A stretch of 64,000 nucleotides of DNA from Paenibacillus sp. 19GGS1-52 (GTDB lineage Bacteria; Bacillota; Bacilli; Paenibacillales; Paenibacillaceae): the NCBI RefSeq assembly GCF_022369515.1, contig NZ_CP059724.1:4774001-4838000 (forward strand). The letters run 5' to 3'. The position numbers and the translations under genes are program-made. Below the pieces are notes generated by a model. The model was given only the letters and a program-made list of their open reading frames with translations. It had not been told where the DNA came from and did no database searches. Shown piece after piece: positions 25,414 through 34,239 of the stretch (position 1 is the stretch's first letter; each line of letters begins with the position of its first letter).

Positions 25414-26424
25414 TTAAGAATGTGCCTCTGTTTTGGGTACCCTCTTGCCTGCGTCTTCCAGCAACAAGCGCCTAGCCCTGCCCCGAATAAAAAATCCGGA
25501 CGCTGCAGCTAGAATCTGCTGGAATAACATCCCCGAAATGACCGGAAGCGCAACAGCGGGAGGAAAATACTTTACGGCAAGTACAGCGCCGGCGCTCAAA
25601 TTGCGCATACCGGAATTAAACTGAACCGCCACTGAATCTTCGTAATTCCAGTGAAAGCGGCGGGCCACTAATGCTCCAACCACATAGCCAAGCACAACGG
25701 TTACGAAGGTTATACCAATAATTAAGGCCAGTTTGCCATCTGGATGCTTCAAATAACGGGCAATACTGGCACCGTTAATAGCTACAACAATGAACAGTCC
25801 TACTTTAACAAATGGTGACAGCGGCGGGCCACATACGGTGCTGATCTTCCCCTTGGTCCACTGATTCAGCAGCATTCCTGCTAGAGAAGGCAACACGACC
25901 ATCCACAGCAGCCCCTTCATCATATCTCCCAGCTGAATCTGTACACTCGTACCCATCAGCAGATGCAGTGTACCTGGCACGATAAGCGGTGAGAGCAAGG
26001 TATCAATCAGAATAAGTGCCAGTGTCAGCGCGATATTGCCACCGTATATGGATACCCAAACCACACTGACTACACCCGTAGGAATCGCAAACAACAGCAC
26101 GTAACCCGTTACCGTATAAGGATCATCCGGAAAAATAGCCATCGCCACCAGCCAACCAATCAGCGGCATAATTACATGGAGAATCAGCATGAGGATAATC
26201 AGCTTCTGCGGTTTAACGAGAACGGTCAGCAGATCACGGAAATTGGACTTAAAGCTACCGATTAGCGTCATCATGGCAAATATCCACGGCACAAGGCCTG
26301 TGTACGGCAGCAGTCTGCTTTCGTTCAGCACACCGACCACGATCGCTGTCGGAGTGATCAGTGGCATTATTTTTTCCAAAAAGCTATTCGAGCGCACTAG
26401 TCCATTCCGAATTTGGGTAAGCAT
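25414..26424 (-). CDS. Bile acid:sodium symporter (BASS) family transporter
   Basis: 336 residues with nine or ten predicted membrane helices. Family features: the crossing-helix regions YVLLFAIPTGVVSVVWVSIYGGNIALTLA and AVQFNSGMRNLSAGAVLAVKYFPP (the GMRN segment is characteristic of BASS proteins). BASS members move bile acids, keto acids, pantothenate and thiamine-type pyrimidines with Na+. The gene lies 42 bases after a radical SAM gene, so it may carry that enzyme's substrate or product. The start has AAGGAGG. Confidence 0.85.
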   Translation of the reverse strand: MLTQIRNGLVRSNSFLEKIMPLITPTAIVVGVLNESRLLPYTGLVPWIFAMMTLIGSFKSNFRDLLTVLVKPQKLIILMLILHVIMPLIGWLVAMAIFPDDPYTVTGYVLLFAIPTGVVSVVWVSIYGGNIALTLALILIDTLLSPLIVPGTLHLLMGTSVQIQLGDMMKGLLWMVVLPSLAGMLLNQWTKGKISTVCGPPLSPFVKVGLFIVVAINGASIARYLKHPDGKLALIIGITFVTVVLGYVVGALVARRFHWNYEDSVAVQFNSGMRNLSAGAVLAVKYFPPAVALPVISGMLFQQILAAASGFFIRGRARRLLLEDAGKRVPKTEAHS

Positions 26425-26466
26425 TTGGTCCTCCTTCCCTCTGTTTGAAGCTCCATTATGACGAAC

Positions 26467-27414
26467 TTACACTCCTTGCGGAAACAATGCATCCAGCGCC
26501 GGACAAGGAAGCTTATCCAAAAATTGCGCCAACGGTGCAGGCATGTTGCTGTAAAGATCCTTAAGTGAGGTACCCTCATAGATATTGCCGATAATCACCG
26601 GATGGCATAACTCTGAAATAAGAATATCCCCGTTGCCATGCAAATGCAGCTGCTTTTTCCCTTCGATACAATGTGGAAAATAAACTCCAGGCTGCTCCTG
26701 AAATCCCAGTTGCTCCATAAAACGGTCCATGCAAGTAAAGTAGAGAATCGTATCCTCATTCTTCTGTGTGATCAGCTCATTTACAGCATTTTTTAATTGC
26801 TCCCGAGCTGCAATCGATTTCCACCCGGTGTGATCCATGATTATACTATTCTGAATCTCATGGGTACGGACACCCATCGCATAGACATGTTCACTAATTT
26901 CCTTCATATTATCCTGCGTTTCATTGAACAGCAGGGTCTCCAGAACCGTATCTACGCTAGTTGCTGCAAAGAGAGTAATGTTCTCTCTAATTTTCTCATA
27001 GATGCTTGGATGGATATTGTAGTAACGGGAGAAGGCTTCTTCATCCGTAAAGTTAAAAGAGATATGTATCGTCGTCAATCCTGCGGTCACCAACTGACCG
27101 ATTCGTTCTGCATTCAGTAGACTTCCGTTGGAATTCAGCTGTGTCGCAATGCCTCTCGATGAACAGTAGGTTACAATCTCTACGCAGTCTTGAAACTTTA
27201 AAGTAACCTCTCCGCCGGACAGCCGCACTCTTTTGAGTCCAGGCAATTCTTCCAGAATACGAATGACTTCTCCTGCCTTGATGCTTTGTCCGTCATTTCT
27301 ATTATAAGCACAGCAGTAATCGCAGCGAAAATTGCAATTGGAAGTTACTCCTATTTCCAACCCCTCTAGCTCATAAGTAAGCGGCTTGTCTAATTCCAGT
27401 GATTTATAACGCAT
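26467..27414 (-). CDS. Radical SAM enzyme (MoaA/SPASM-like)
   Basis: 315 residues. The [4Fe-4S] motif is CNFRCDYC (Cys27, 31, 34), followed by the SAM-binding GGE (RLSGGEVTL, about residue 71). Two more cysteines and a conserved turn near the C-terminus (HCIEGKKQLHLHGNGDI, SELCHPVIIGNIYEG) resemble a shortened auxiliary-cluster or SPASM-like tail. The partner is the BASS transporter downstream; there is no peptide precursor gene nearby that I can see. The reaction is unknown. The promoter region holds three AGGTTT repeats. Confidence 0.85.
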   Translation of the reverse strand: MRYKSLELDKPLTYELEGLEIGVTSNCNFRCDYCCAYNRNDGQSIKAGEVIRILEELPGLKRVRLSGGEVTLKFQDCVEIVTYCSSRGIATQLNSNGSLLNAERIGQLVTAGLTTIHISFNFTDEEAFSRYYNIHPSIYEKIRENITLFAATSVDTVLETLLFNETQDNMKEISEHVYAMGVRTHEIQNSIIMDHTGWKSIAAREQLKNAVNELITQKNEDTILYFTCMDRFMEQLGFQEQPGVYFPHCIEGKKQLHLHGNGDILISELCHPVIIGNIYEGTSLKDLYSNMPAPLAQFLDKLPCPALDALFPQGV

Positions 27415-27468
27415 GCTCTAAAGTCCTCCTGAGTAATATAATGTCTGCCTAGGGTTTAACCTTAGAGA

Positions 27469-27504
27469 TTATAAAGGTTTGTGCTCCAGGTTTATGTGAG
27501 GTTT
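27469..27504 (-). promoter_or_regulatory. Promoter with three direct repeats, radical SAM operon
   Basis: TATAAT on the minus strand at 27469-27474. Just upstream AAACCT occurs three times (plus-strand AGGTTT at 27475, 27488 and 27499; steps of 13 and 11 bp), in the place of the -35 region. This looks like an activator site of the response-regulator kind. Confidence 0.4.
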
Positions 27505-27542
27505 ATAATAGCCAAACCAAACGTTCCACCAATACATTACTC

Positions 27543-28391
27543 TTATTCAGTCTTGAATGCGTTTTGCGAGACATATACAAACCGCTCTGCCCTTGCCATC
27601 ACATGGAACTTCTGCTCCGGGAAATGCTGGTACAGATAATCAACAAAATAACCTGGATGCTCGGCATTCCCTGCGAATACATCATAATGCAGCGGAATTA
27701 CCGTCTCAAATCCGGCTACAGCCGTGAACTCCGCCGCTTCCCGATAATTCATATTGCCGACAATATTACGTGCATTCCTGAAATAGTCCCGGCCATTAAT
27801 CGGCAGCAGCGCAAGGTCAATATCATGACTGGACACGGTCTCGATCAGCGCAGGAAAAAGTACGGTATCTCCTGCATGATAGAAGGTAACTCCGTTAAGT
27901 TGGATAATATAGCCTACATACTGAGGATTGCCCTGTTCATCCAGATCCAGTTGTTCGTGCGCTGCGGCAACCGGCAATACCCGAAATTTGGGACCGATGC
28001 TGCTCCACTTCTCCGTCTCTGCTAGTATATATTGTTCTTCCTTCATGCCCAGCCCCACAAGCTGAGACTCACATACAGCCGGAGCCATGATCTTAATGGA
28101 AGGATTATTTCTGATCATCCACGGAAGGGCCTCTTTATCCAAATGGTCTTCATGGTCATGTGTAATAAGGCATACCTGAGCATTGTTTATATCCTCCGGG
28201 GCAAGGGCTGGCGGATAGGTACGATCTTGATTCTGCGACACGTATGGATCAATGTACAGTGTAACTCCATCTCCTTTGACAATCACACTTTCCTGACCGA
28301 GAAACCATACCGCTAGACAGCCATACGGCACCTCCGTTGCATCCACCTCGTGTATAAGTTGTGAACCCTTACGTACATTCTGCTTCTTCAT
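27543..28391 (-). CDS. MBL-fold metallo-hydrolase (UlaG-like)
   Basis: 282 residues. The metallo-beta-lactamase metal motif is visible as ITHDHEDHLD (HxHxDH, about residues 79-88), with a later histidine in TFYHAGDTVLFP and another in VIPLHYDVF. The overall pattern (WFLGQESVIVKGDGVTLYIDPY at the start) fits the UlaG/lactonase branch acting on phospho-lactones or similar compounds. No signal peptide. AAGGAGGC precedes the ATG. It stands alone; the substrate is unknown. Confidence 0.85.
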   Translation of the reverse strand: MKKQNVRKGSQLIHEVDATEVPYGCLAVWFLGQESVIVKGDGVTLYIDPYVSQNQDRTYPPALAPEDINNAQVCLITHDHEDHLDKEALPWMIRNNPSIKIMAPAVCESQLVGLGMKEEQYILAETEKWSSIGPKFRVLPVAAAHEQLDLDEQGNPQYVGYIIQLNGVTFYHAGDTVLFPALIETVSSHDIDLALLPINGRDYFRNARNIVGNMNYREAAEFTAVAGFETVIPLHYDVFAGNAEHPGYFVDYLYQHFPEQKFHVMARAERFVYVSQNAFKTE

Positions 28392-28424
28392 AATCCTTTG
28401 CCTCCTTATATATAACCACAGAAA

Positions 28425-28450
28425 AACAGGCTGCCCAAGGGTAGCCTGTT
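28425..28450 (-). terminator. Terminator after GH18-like gene
   Basis: On the minus strand AACAGGCTACCC pairs with GGGCAGCCTGTT and is followed by TTTC. Confidence 0.75.
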
Positions 28451-28468
28451 AAATGTATCACAAATCTT

Positions 28469-29713
28469 CTACAGTTCCACCGACTTGCTCATTTCGCTCC
28501 AGACCGGTTCTCCAATCAGACCTAAACGCCAGATGGCAATGCCTTTAAGACCATAGCGTTTGGCTAGTCCGATCTTGGAGTTTACAGAAGTTTCGTTCTC
28601 ACTATGCACCGATATGCCAAGCAGCAGCTTGTCCTTGCTAACCTGCTGTAACGCAAGCCGGATGCTTTCATCCACTTTGTTCAGTGGCTCTGGCCCGGTC
28701 TCGTTCTCATAGGCATAAGCCATGATAACCAGATCGTCGGCAAGGCTTCCCAGCGTTTTGTAATCATAGCCTTTATAAGAGCTGTTCAATGGATGAAGAA
28801 TGACAGTTAACTTAAGAGCATTGGCGCGTGCTTTTAAGGATAGACTTTTGACGAAAACATTATACTCCGCCCGCACTTTCGCCTTGTCTCCTGTGAGACC
28901 TAATCCCTCCAGATCCAGCGCGATTCCCTGAAAGCCATTCTTTGTAGCCGTATCGATAATGCCTGTGATCGTCTGTTCCTGAAGCGACATGTCTTCCATA
29001 TTCTTGGTCAGCTCCAGCTCCTTATCCCCAGAGAAGACCATTAAATAAGGTGCCGTTCCTCCGGCAGCAGCATTCAGCACAATGGATTCCGGTGTCACAT
29101 CACCCGCAGGCTGCGGCCACTTGAAATCAGTACCCGTCGTCGTGAATTGTCCACTCCGATCAATCCCACTCCAGCCAAAGGCCATCGCATTGAAGCTTGG
29201 AATCCGCGAGACTTCACCGTAAGCACCCAGGGCATAGAAGCCCAGTGTGTAGATATCTTTTTTCGGAGAAATAATAGATACAGTTTTGGTAGACTGGTCC
29301 CAGGATACGCCTGCACCAAACTGTCCACTGAAGAAGCTCAGCGGAATCAAAGTGTTGTTACGCACACTTTGCGGAGCCACAGTCAGCTTCACGGCTGCTC
29401 CATTAACTGCTGCATTCTTGCTGCCCAAGGTGAGAATGACCGTCTTCGCACCTGTTGCATCACTCTTGGTGGCAGTAATCTTCTTCGCCGCCTGATTCCA
29501 CTCCACCTTAATTCCCAAGGCTTCAGAAATGGCCCGGAATGGGACCATGGTCGTTCCGTTCATCACAACAGGATCTACCGGAAAAGGCAGTGGATAACCG
29601 TCCAGCATAATACTGACCCCGCTTGCAGCAGCTTGTGTGGAATTCCCTTGTACCGCTGCAGCACCGCCTAGTGAAATAGCGCAACACAATAATAGCTTGC
29701 CAAACTTCTTCAT
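28469..29713 (-). CDS. Secreted stalk-domain protein with GH18-like hydrolase domain
   Basis: 414 residues. A signal peptide (MKKFGKLLLCCAISLGGAAAVQGNSTQAAA) is followed by a copper-amine-oxidase-type stalk domain (about 35-150; NGTTMVPFRAISEALGIKVEWNQAAKKI, NTLIPLSFFSGQFGAGVSWDQSTKTV). The rest (about 155-414) is a GH18 (beta/alpha)8 domain like sporulation-type chitinase-like proteins: the catalytic strand is GIALDLEGLG (Asp and Glu of DxxDxDxE), then IMAYAYEN, LLGISVHSE and GIAIWRLG. It probably acts on the cell wall or its amino sugars outside the cell. Confidence 0.85.
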   Translation of the reverse strand: MKKFGKLLLCCAISLGGAAAVQGNSTQAAASGVSIMLDGYPLPFPVDPVVMNGTTMVPFRAISEALGIKVEWNQAAKKITATKSDATGAKTVILTLGSKNAAVNGAAVKLTVAPQSVRNNTLIPLSFFSGQFGAGVSWDQSTKTVSIISPKKDIYTLGFYALGAYGEVSRIPSFNAMAFGWSGIDRSGQFTTTGTDFKWPQPAGDVTPESIVLNAAAGGTAPYLMVFSGDKELELTKNMEDMSLQEQTITGIIDTATKNGFQGIALDLEGLGLTGDKAKVRAEYNVFVKSLSLKARANALKLTVILHPLNSSYKGYDYKTLGSLADDLVIMAYAYENETGPEPLNKVDESIRLALQQVSKDKLLLGISVHSENETSVNSKIGLAKRYGLKGIAIWRLGLIGEPVWSEMSKSVEL

Positions 29714-29856
29714 ATTTAATCTCCGATCTATTGTGATATGAATCTAGTCTTCCTACTCCAATACCCAACTCTATTATTTTACCAAAATAGAGATATATAG
29801 CAAATTAATAGATGGTCACTTTGGAGTGGTAGAGTCCTTTCACTCACGTAATCGGA

Positions 29857-30810
29857 TTACATAAAGACACTTAGGAACAGCCCCAGCGCGCGATCAGCAT
29901 CCACATCCACAGCCACCTCAATGAAATGTCCAACTTTTGGCTGAGGCCGTAAATCTGCTACAACCATCCCTGCTGTATGCTCTCCCTTGTGCTCTACGCG
30001 AACCTTCATTTGCCGATAGGTTACGAGGTCCGGCTGCAGCGCGACCATAAGGGCGAGTGGATCATGCAGCGGTGCACTGTTTTGCAAATAATTTGTTTCA
30101 CGGTAGAAATTAAAATAATGCCGGAGCGATTGCTCCATAAACGCAATAATAGCCTTATTTTCTTCACGTCCATACCGGTTCAATAACTCCAAATGCTCCG
30201 CTGTAATTCGTGTCTTCAAAGTAACGTCAAGACCGACCATCGTGATTGGCAAGCCGGATGTGAATACATGGTCGGCGGCCTCGGGGTCACCCCAAATATT
30301 GGCTTCGGCAACCGGGGTTGAATTTCCAGGTCTAAAGATCGTGCCGCCCATGACAACTACTTTTTTCAAGGTCTCTTTAAGTGTCGGTTCCATCTCTAAA
30401 GCCAACGAAAGGTTGGTCAGACGGCCGAGCGTAACCAGTACAATTTCACCGGGATTCTCCTTGGCTGTTCGTATAATAAATTCAGATGCCGTCTCGCTAA
30501 CCGGACGCTGAGTAGCGGCAGGAAGCTGAACATCGCCTATCCCATTCTCGCCATGCACATGTGTTGCAAATCCCGTAGACTCGCGGACGAGGGCTTGAGA
30601 AGCACCGAGGGCTACCGGAATCTCATACCCAGGCTGGGCTAAAGCCAGTAACCGCAATGTATTATCTGCCGCCTGCTCAACATCTATATTTCCGAAGACG
30701 GTGGTGATGCCCTCCACAATGACATTCGGGGCCCGCAGAGCATACAAAATTGCTAGAGCATCGTCAATGCCAGTATCGCAATCAATAATTATACGTGTTT
30801 TGGTCATCAT
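29857..30810 (-). CDS. Nucleoside hydrolase (IunH family)
   Basis: 317 residues. The N-terminal calcium-binding signature DCDTGIDDALAILYAL (about 9-24) is the hallmark of inosine-uridine-preferring nucleoside N-ribohydrolases. Further conserved parts are VVMGGTIFRPGNSTPVAEANIWGDPEAA and HDPLALMVAL (second metal site). It splits ribonucleosides to base and ribose in the cytoplasm. It overlaps the stop codon of the MalY/PatB gene in ATGA, so the two are cotranslated. MM at the start leaves two possible first codons. Confidence 0.92.
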   Translation of the reverse strand: MMTKTRIIIDCDTGIDDALAILYALRAPNVIVEGITTVFGNIDVEQAADNTLRLLALAQPGYEIPVALGASQALVRESTGFATHVHGENGIGDVQLPAATQRPVSETASEFIIRTAKENPGEIVLVTLGRLTNLSLALEMEPTLKETLKKVVVMGGTIFRPGNSTPVAEANIWGDPEAADHVFTSGLPITMVGLDVTLKTRITAEHLELLNRYGREENKAIIAFMEQSLRHYFNFYRETNYLQNSAPLHDPLALMVALQPDLVTYRQMKVRVEHKGEHTAGMVVADLRPQPKVGHFIEVAVDVDADRALGLFLSVFM

Positions 30811-31994
30811 GATTTCACCACATAGGCTTTGGCGGCCCGACTGAAACGTTCGAGCGCCTCGACCAGAATAGATCTTGGACAGGCCATATTAATCCGCAAG
30901 TGGCCTACGCCTTCGGTTCCAAATACAGAGCCTTCATTAAAAGCTACCTTAGCCTCACTGTACATCAGCTTCTTCAGCCCGGCGATATCCAGCTTCAACT
31001 CGCGGCAATCGAGCCATAACAGATAGGTGGCTTGAGGACGCATGACATGTACCTGAGGCAGATGCTCAGACAGGTAACTAATGGCATAATCGACATTTCC
31101 GGCGATGTACTGCTGCAGCTCATCCAGCCACTCTTCTCCTTCATTGTAGGCAGCTTGTACTGCTTCCGGTGCCAGGAAGCCAGACATATGTAGGCTCAGA
31201 GCTTTCAAGCGTTGATCGAATTTCCGTTTCAAGTCTGGGTTCGAAGTCACAATATATGAAGTTTGCAGCCCAGGCAGATTAAATGTTTTGGTCGCTGCAA
31301 GTGTGGTAAGAGTAATATTGGCGATTTCTGCAGATAACGAAGCAAACGGAATATGTTTATGCCCTGCCAGTGCTAAATCACAGTGAATCTCATCAGAGAT
31401 GACCGTCACCTCATAACGCAGACATAATGCTCCAAGCTGCAGCAGCTCCTCCCGCTCCCATACTCTTCCGCCCGGATTATGCGGACTGCAGAGCAGCAGC
31501 AGCTTTGCCCCTCCCTGCATTAGTCCTTCCAACTGCTCAAAATCCATCTCAAACCGGCCGTTGCGCTCGATGAGCGGATTCTTGGCTACATTACGATCAT
31601 TCATATTAATCACATCATAGAACGGATAATATACCGGCGATTGTATAATAACCTGATCTCCTGGCTTGCTGAACAATTCTACCGAGAGACTTAGGGAAGT
31701 AACGATTCCAGGAGAATCCGTAATCCATTCCGGTTGAATCTCCCACTGATGCCGTCTGTTAAACCATGCTATAATCGCTTCTTTATACGAGTCGCTGGAC
31801 ACACTATAACCGTAAATTCCCTCTTCAGCCCGACGCAAAAGCGCTTCCTTCACCGCTGGTGGACTTTCAAAATCCATATCAGCTACCCATAGAGGTAGGA
31901 TATCCTTGTCACCAAACAGCTTCTCGGACTGGTCCCATTTATAGGAGCGGGTATTGCGGCGGTCTATTACACGATCAAAATCATATTTCAACAA
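30807..31994 (-). CDS. patB: MalY/PatB family PLP-dependent C-S lyase / aminotransferase
   Basis: 395 residues, fold-type I aminotransferase. The start WVADMDFESPPAVKEAL, the SPHNPGGRVW motif, DEIHCDLAL and the PLP lysine in AATKTFNLPGLQTSYI (about residue 235) are those of MalY/PatB, which cleave cystathionine or cysteine conjugates. The start is TTG after GATGAGGTG. Translationally coupled to the nucleoside hydrolase. Confidence 0.88.
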   Translation of the reverse strand: MLKYDFDRVIDRRNTRSYKWDQSEKLFGDKDILPLWVADMDFESPPAVKEALLRRAEEGIYGYSVSSDSYKEAIIAWFNRRHQWEIQPEWITDSPGIVTSLSLSVELFSKPGDQVIIQSPVYYPFYDVINMNDRNVAKNPLIERNGRFEMDFEQLEGLMQGGAKLLLLCSPHNPGGRVWEREELLQLGALCLRYEVTVISDEIHCDLALAGHKHIPFASLSAEIANITLTTLAATKTFNLPGLQTSYIVTSNPDLKRKFDQRLKALSLHMSGFLAPEAVQAAYNEGEEWLDELQQYIAGNVDYAISYLSEHLPQVHVMRPQATYLLWLDCRELKLDIAGLKKLMYSEAKVAFNEGSVFGTEGVGHLRINMACPRSILVEALERFSRAAKAYVVKS

Positions 31995-32066
31995 AAGTCA
32001 CCTCATCCTTCTCAACTTGTTCAGTCATTGTATCATGAGGGAAAGCATTCTGGCATCTTCACCACA

Positions 32067-32095
32067 GCAAAAAGGGTAACACCTAAGTGTCACCC
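32067..32095 (-). terminator. Terminator after dck
   Basis: On the minus strand GGGTGACACTTAGGTGTTACCC (perfect except one pair) is followed by TTTTTGC. Confidence 0.8.
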
Positions 32096-32111
32096 CAATT
32101 CCCTCATCATT

Positions 32112-32765
32112 TTATCTCTTCACAGCAGACTTGCCAATCGCCTGACCCACTTGCCTCAGAATATCCGACATGGAAGCCGGATCATTTACGTCATAATCAT
32201 CAATGTTCAAACGCAGTACAGGACAAGCGGTAAACTCGCTGATCCATTGGGAGTATCGGCCGTGCATCTCTTCCCAGTACGATACGTCCGTCTGAATTTC
32301 CATCTCGCGCCCACGCTCATTAATGCGCATCAGGATGGACGGCAAAGAGCCTTCAATATAAATCAGTACGTCCGGGTGCGGGAAATAAGGAGTCATGACC
32401 ATCGCCTCATACAGACTTGTATAGGTCTCATAATCCGTCTTGGACATCGTGCCTTTATCGGCATGCATTTTGGCAAAAATACCGGTATCCTCATAGATGG
32501 AACGGTCCTGGACAAAACCGCCGCCCAGTTCGAACATCTTCTTCTGCTCTTTAAAGCGTTCAGCCAGAAAATAGATTTGCAGATGGAAGCTCCATCGTTC
32601 GAAATCATGATAGAACTTCTCTAGGTAAGGATTCTGGTCAACCTGCTCCAGTGAGATTTGAAATTGCAGGCGTTCGGCCAGAGCGGCTGTTAAGGTGGAT
32701 TTACCAACTCCTACTGTGCCAGCTACAGTAATTAATGCATGATCCGGGATGTTATATTTATTCAT
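32112..32765 (-). CDS. dck: Deoxyadenosine/deoxycytidine kinase
   Basis: 217 residues, the same length as B. subtilis Dck (YaaF) and very like it. P-loop GTVGVGKST (about 15-23), EQVDQNPYLEKFYHDFERWSFHLQ, the ERFKEQKKM lid region, and the DRS motif in GGGFVQDRSIYEDTGIFAKMHADKGTMS. It phosphorylates dA and dC for nucleotide salvage. Start ATG overlaps the dgk stop (ATGA). Confidence 0.95.
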   Translation of the reverse strand: MNKYNIPDHALITVAGTVGVGKSTLTAALAERLQFQISLEQVDQNPYLEKFYHDFERWSFHLQIYFLAERFKEQKKMFELGGGFVQDRSIYEDTGIFAKMHADKGTMSKTDYETYTSLYEAMVMTPYFPHPDVLIYIEGSLPSILMRINERGREMEIQTDVSYWEEMHGRYSQWISEFTACPVLRLNIDDYDVNDPASMSDILRQVGQAIGKSAVKR

Positions 32766-33385
32766 TGCATAAGCTCCTTTACACGAGAGGCTATCTCCAC
32801 AAAATGTTCTCTATTTTCCACAAAATCGATCAGATTCCCGTCAATCGTGAGTATGGTTGTCGATGGTTCGCGGATAGCCAGAGAGGCCATCGCAGCATCA
32901 TAATCTTCGATTAACTGCTGTAAATAAGCCGTTTCTATGGCTTCTTCAAAAGAACGCCCACGTTTGGCGATTCTCCGTAATAACGTATCCAGATCTGCTT
33001 TAATGTAGAGAATGATATCCGGCTTCGGCAGATCATCCGTCAGCACATGATAAATTTGCCGGTACTTATCACGCTTCGTGCCTTTCAGTGTTCGTTCGCC
33101 AAAGATCAAATTCTTATAAATATGATAATCCGAAATAACCGGCTTACCCTTATCTATGTAATGAATCACGGTATCCTCAAGCTGCTTGTAACGGTTGCAG
33201 AGAAAGAACATCTCCAGTTGAAAGCTCCAGTCATCCATATTCTGATAGAATTTATCCAGAAACGGATTCTCCTCCACAATTTCTTTAATGACGGGAAGCT
33301 GCAATTCCTCTGCCAGCATCGAAGCTAACGTTGTTTTACCAGCTCCAATCGGCCCTTCCACTGCAATAAACGGTGCATGTTTCAT
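32762..33385 (-). CDS. dgk: Deoxyguanosine kinase
   Basis: 207 residues, equal in length to B. subtilis Dgk (YaaG). P-loop GPIGAGKTT (about 11-19), IVEENPFLDKFYQNMDDWSFQLEMFFL, then KGKPVISDYHIYKNLIFGERTL, where DYH replaces the DRS motif as in Dgk. It phosphorylates dG. First gene of the dgk-dck pair, with GAGGAGGAAAG upstream. Confidence 0.95.
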   Translation of the reverse strand: MKHAPFIAVEGPIGAGKTTLASMLAEELQLPVIKEIVEENPFLDKFYQNMDDWSFQLEMFFLCNRYKQLEDTVIHYIDKGKPVISDYHIYKNLIFGERTLKGTKRDKYRQIYHVLTDDLPKPDIILYIKADLDTLLRRIAKRGRSFEEAIETAYLQQLIEDYDAAMASLAIREPSTTILTIDGNLIDFVENREHFVEIASRVKELMQ

Positions 33386-33581
33386 TGATGCTACTTTCCT
33401 CCTCGAATACGGACAATGCTAAGCAGAAACAGCAACGCTATCCCTACTAAAAAACAGACTAAGCTATTGTATCACAGGAGCGCTACATTGCGAGAGCATT
33501 TATTTGTGAAACTTTCCTGCCTTCAGAAGCATCTAAGTTTACGGTGATTATTTTATTAATTTCCCTTTATATGAAAATTAA

Positions 33582-33749
33582 GTAAATACTAGAGAAACCA
33601 CAGTAAATAATACAATCGTTGACCTGCCTAACCTGCCCTATATTGTGAACGGCTCCATGTACCTGTCACTGCGTTTTATTAGCGAGAGGCTTGGTGCAAC
33701 TGTTAACTGGCTCCCGCAGGAAGAACGGATCGCCATAACATTTCAATAA
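33582..33749 (+). pseudogene. Fragment of a copper-amine-oxidase-type stalk domain
   Basis: The plus strand from 33582 reads in one frame to a stop at 33747 and ends LPYIVNGSMYLSLRFISERLG, then ATVNWLPQEERIAITFQ. This is the classic second half of the PF07833 stalk repeat (ngxxyvPLRfisExLGAtVxWdxxxxxItI), as in the GH18-like protein at 28469. No start codon, ribosome binding site or upstream part remains. Confidence 0.7.
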
Positions 33750-33899
33750 AACAAGAAAAACCTGAAGCTCCACCTCATGTTCTTGTCTGAATCTATACCA
33801 CTGGCGTTAGATGATGAATGGAGATGAGTCGAGAGGGAGGGGCCTTTCTTTCGGATACAATTGGAGGAATAATGAACTGGGCGCAGCAGATTTTGGCTA

Positions 33900-34050
33900 A
33901 ATGTTGTATTTTTTGCAACATTCCGCTCGTAAATAGTCACTTATTGGTGAATTGTTGTAAGGAATACAACAAATTAATGCAAAATAAACTCCACAGCTAG
34001 TGAATGTTGTATTTCATACAACAATTCCTATTTGCAGAGTAGATATAACA
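33900..34050. repeat. Cluster of TTGTTGTA/TACAACAA palindromes
   Basis: Three clear inverted repeats: AATGTTG / CAACATT (33900-33922), TTGTTGTA-5 nt-TACAACAA (33952-33972), TGTTGTA-5 nt-TACAACA (34005-34023), and a weaker AACAA/TTGTT pair at about 34036-34050. Centres of the first three are about 51 bp apart. No gene on either strand overlaps them convincingly. Confidence 0.65.
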
Positions 34051-34168
34051 AATATTGTTGTAATTAATACACTATTTTCATTGGAGAGCTAGCTGCTATG
34101 TGCATTTCAACTTTTTTGGTTAGGGTCAAGCTTCCCGAAAATCATATAAATTCTTAAATATAAATTAA

Positions 34169-34210
34169 GGGATGCCCCCGTAACTACGAAAAATCTGCCG
34201 GGGGCATCCC
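34169..34210. terminator. Terminator after the phosphotransferase gene
   Basis: GGGATGCCCCCG / CGGGGGCATCCC, a perfect 12-bp stem, 30 bases beyond the stop of the minus-strand gene at 34240. T-rich DNA lies on both sides. Confidence 0.8.
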
Positions 34211-34239
34211 AATGTTTTTGAGCGAAATTCATCACTTCG

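Noticed and set aside
33818..34000. Small protein gene of about 60 codons
   Set aside because: The frame runs through two of the palindromes, and its only ribosome binding site precedes an internal ATG at poor distance. The composition is not convincing and the palindromes explain the sequence better.
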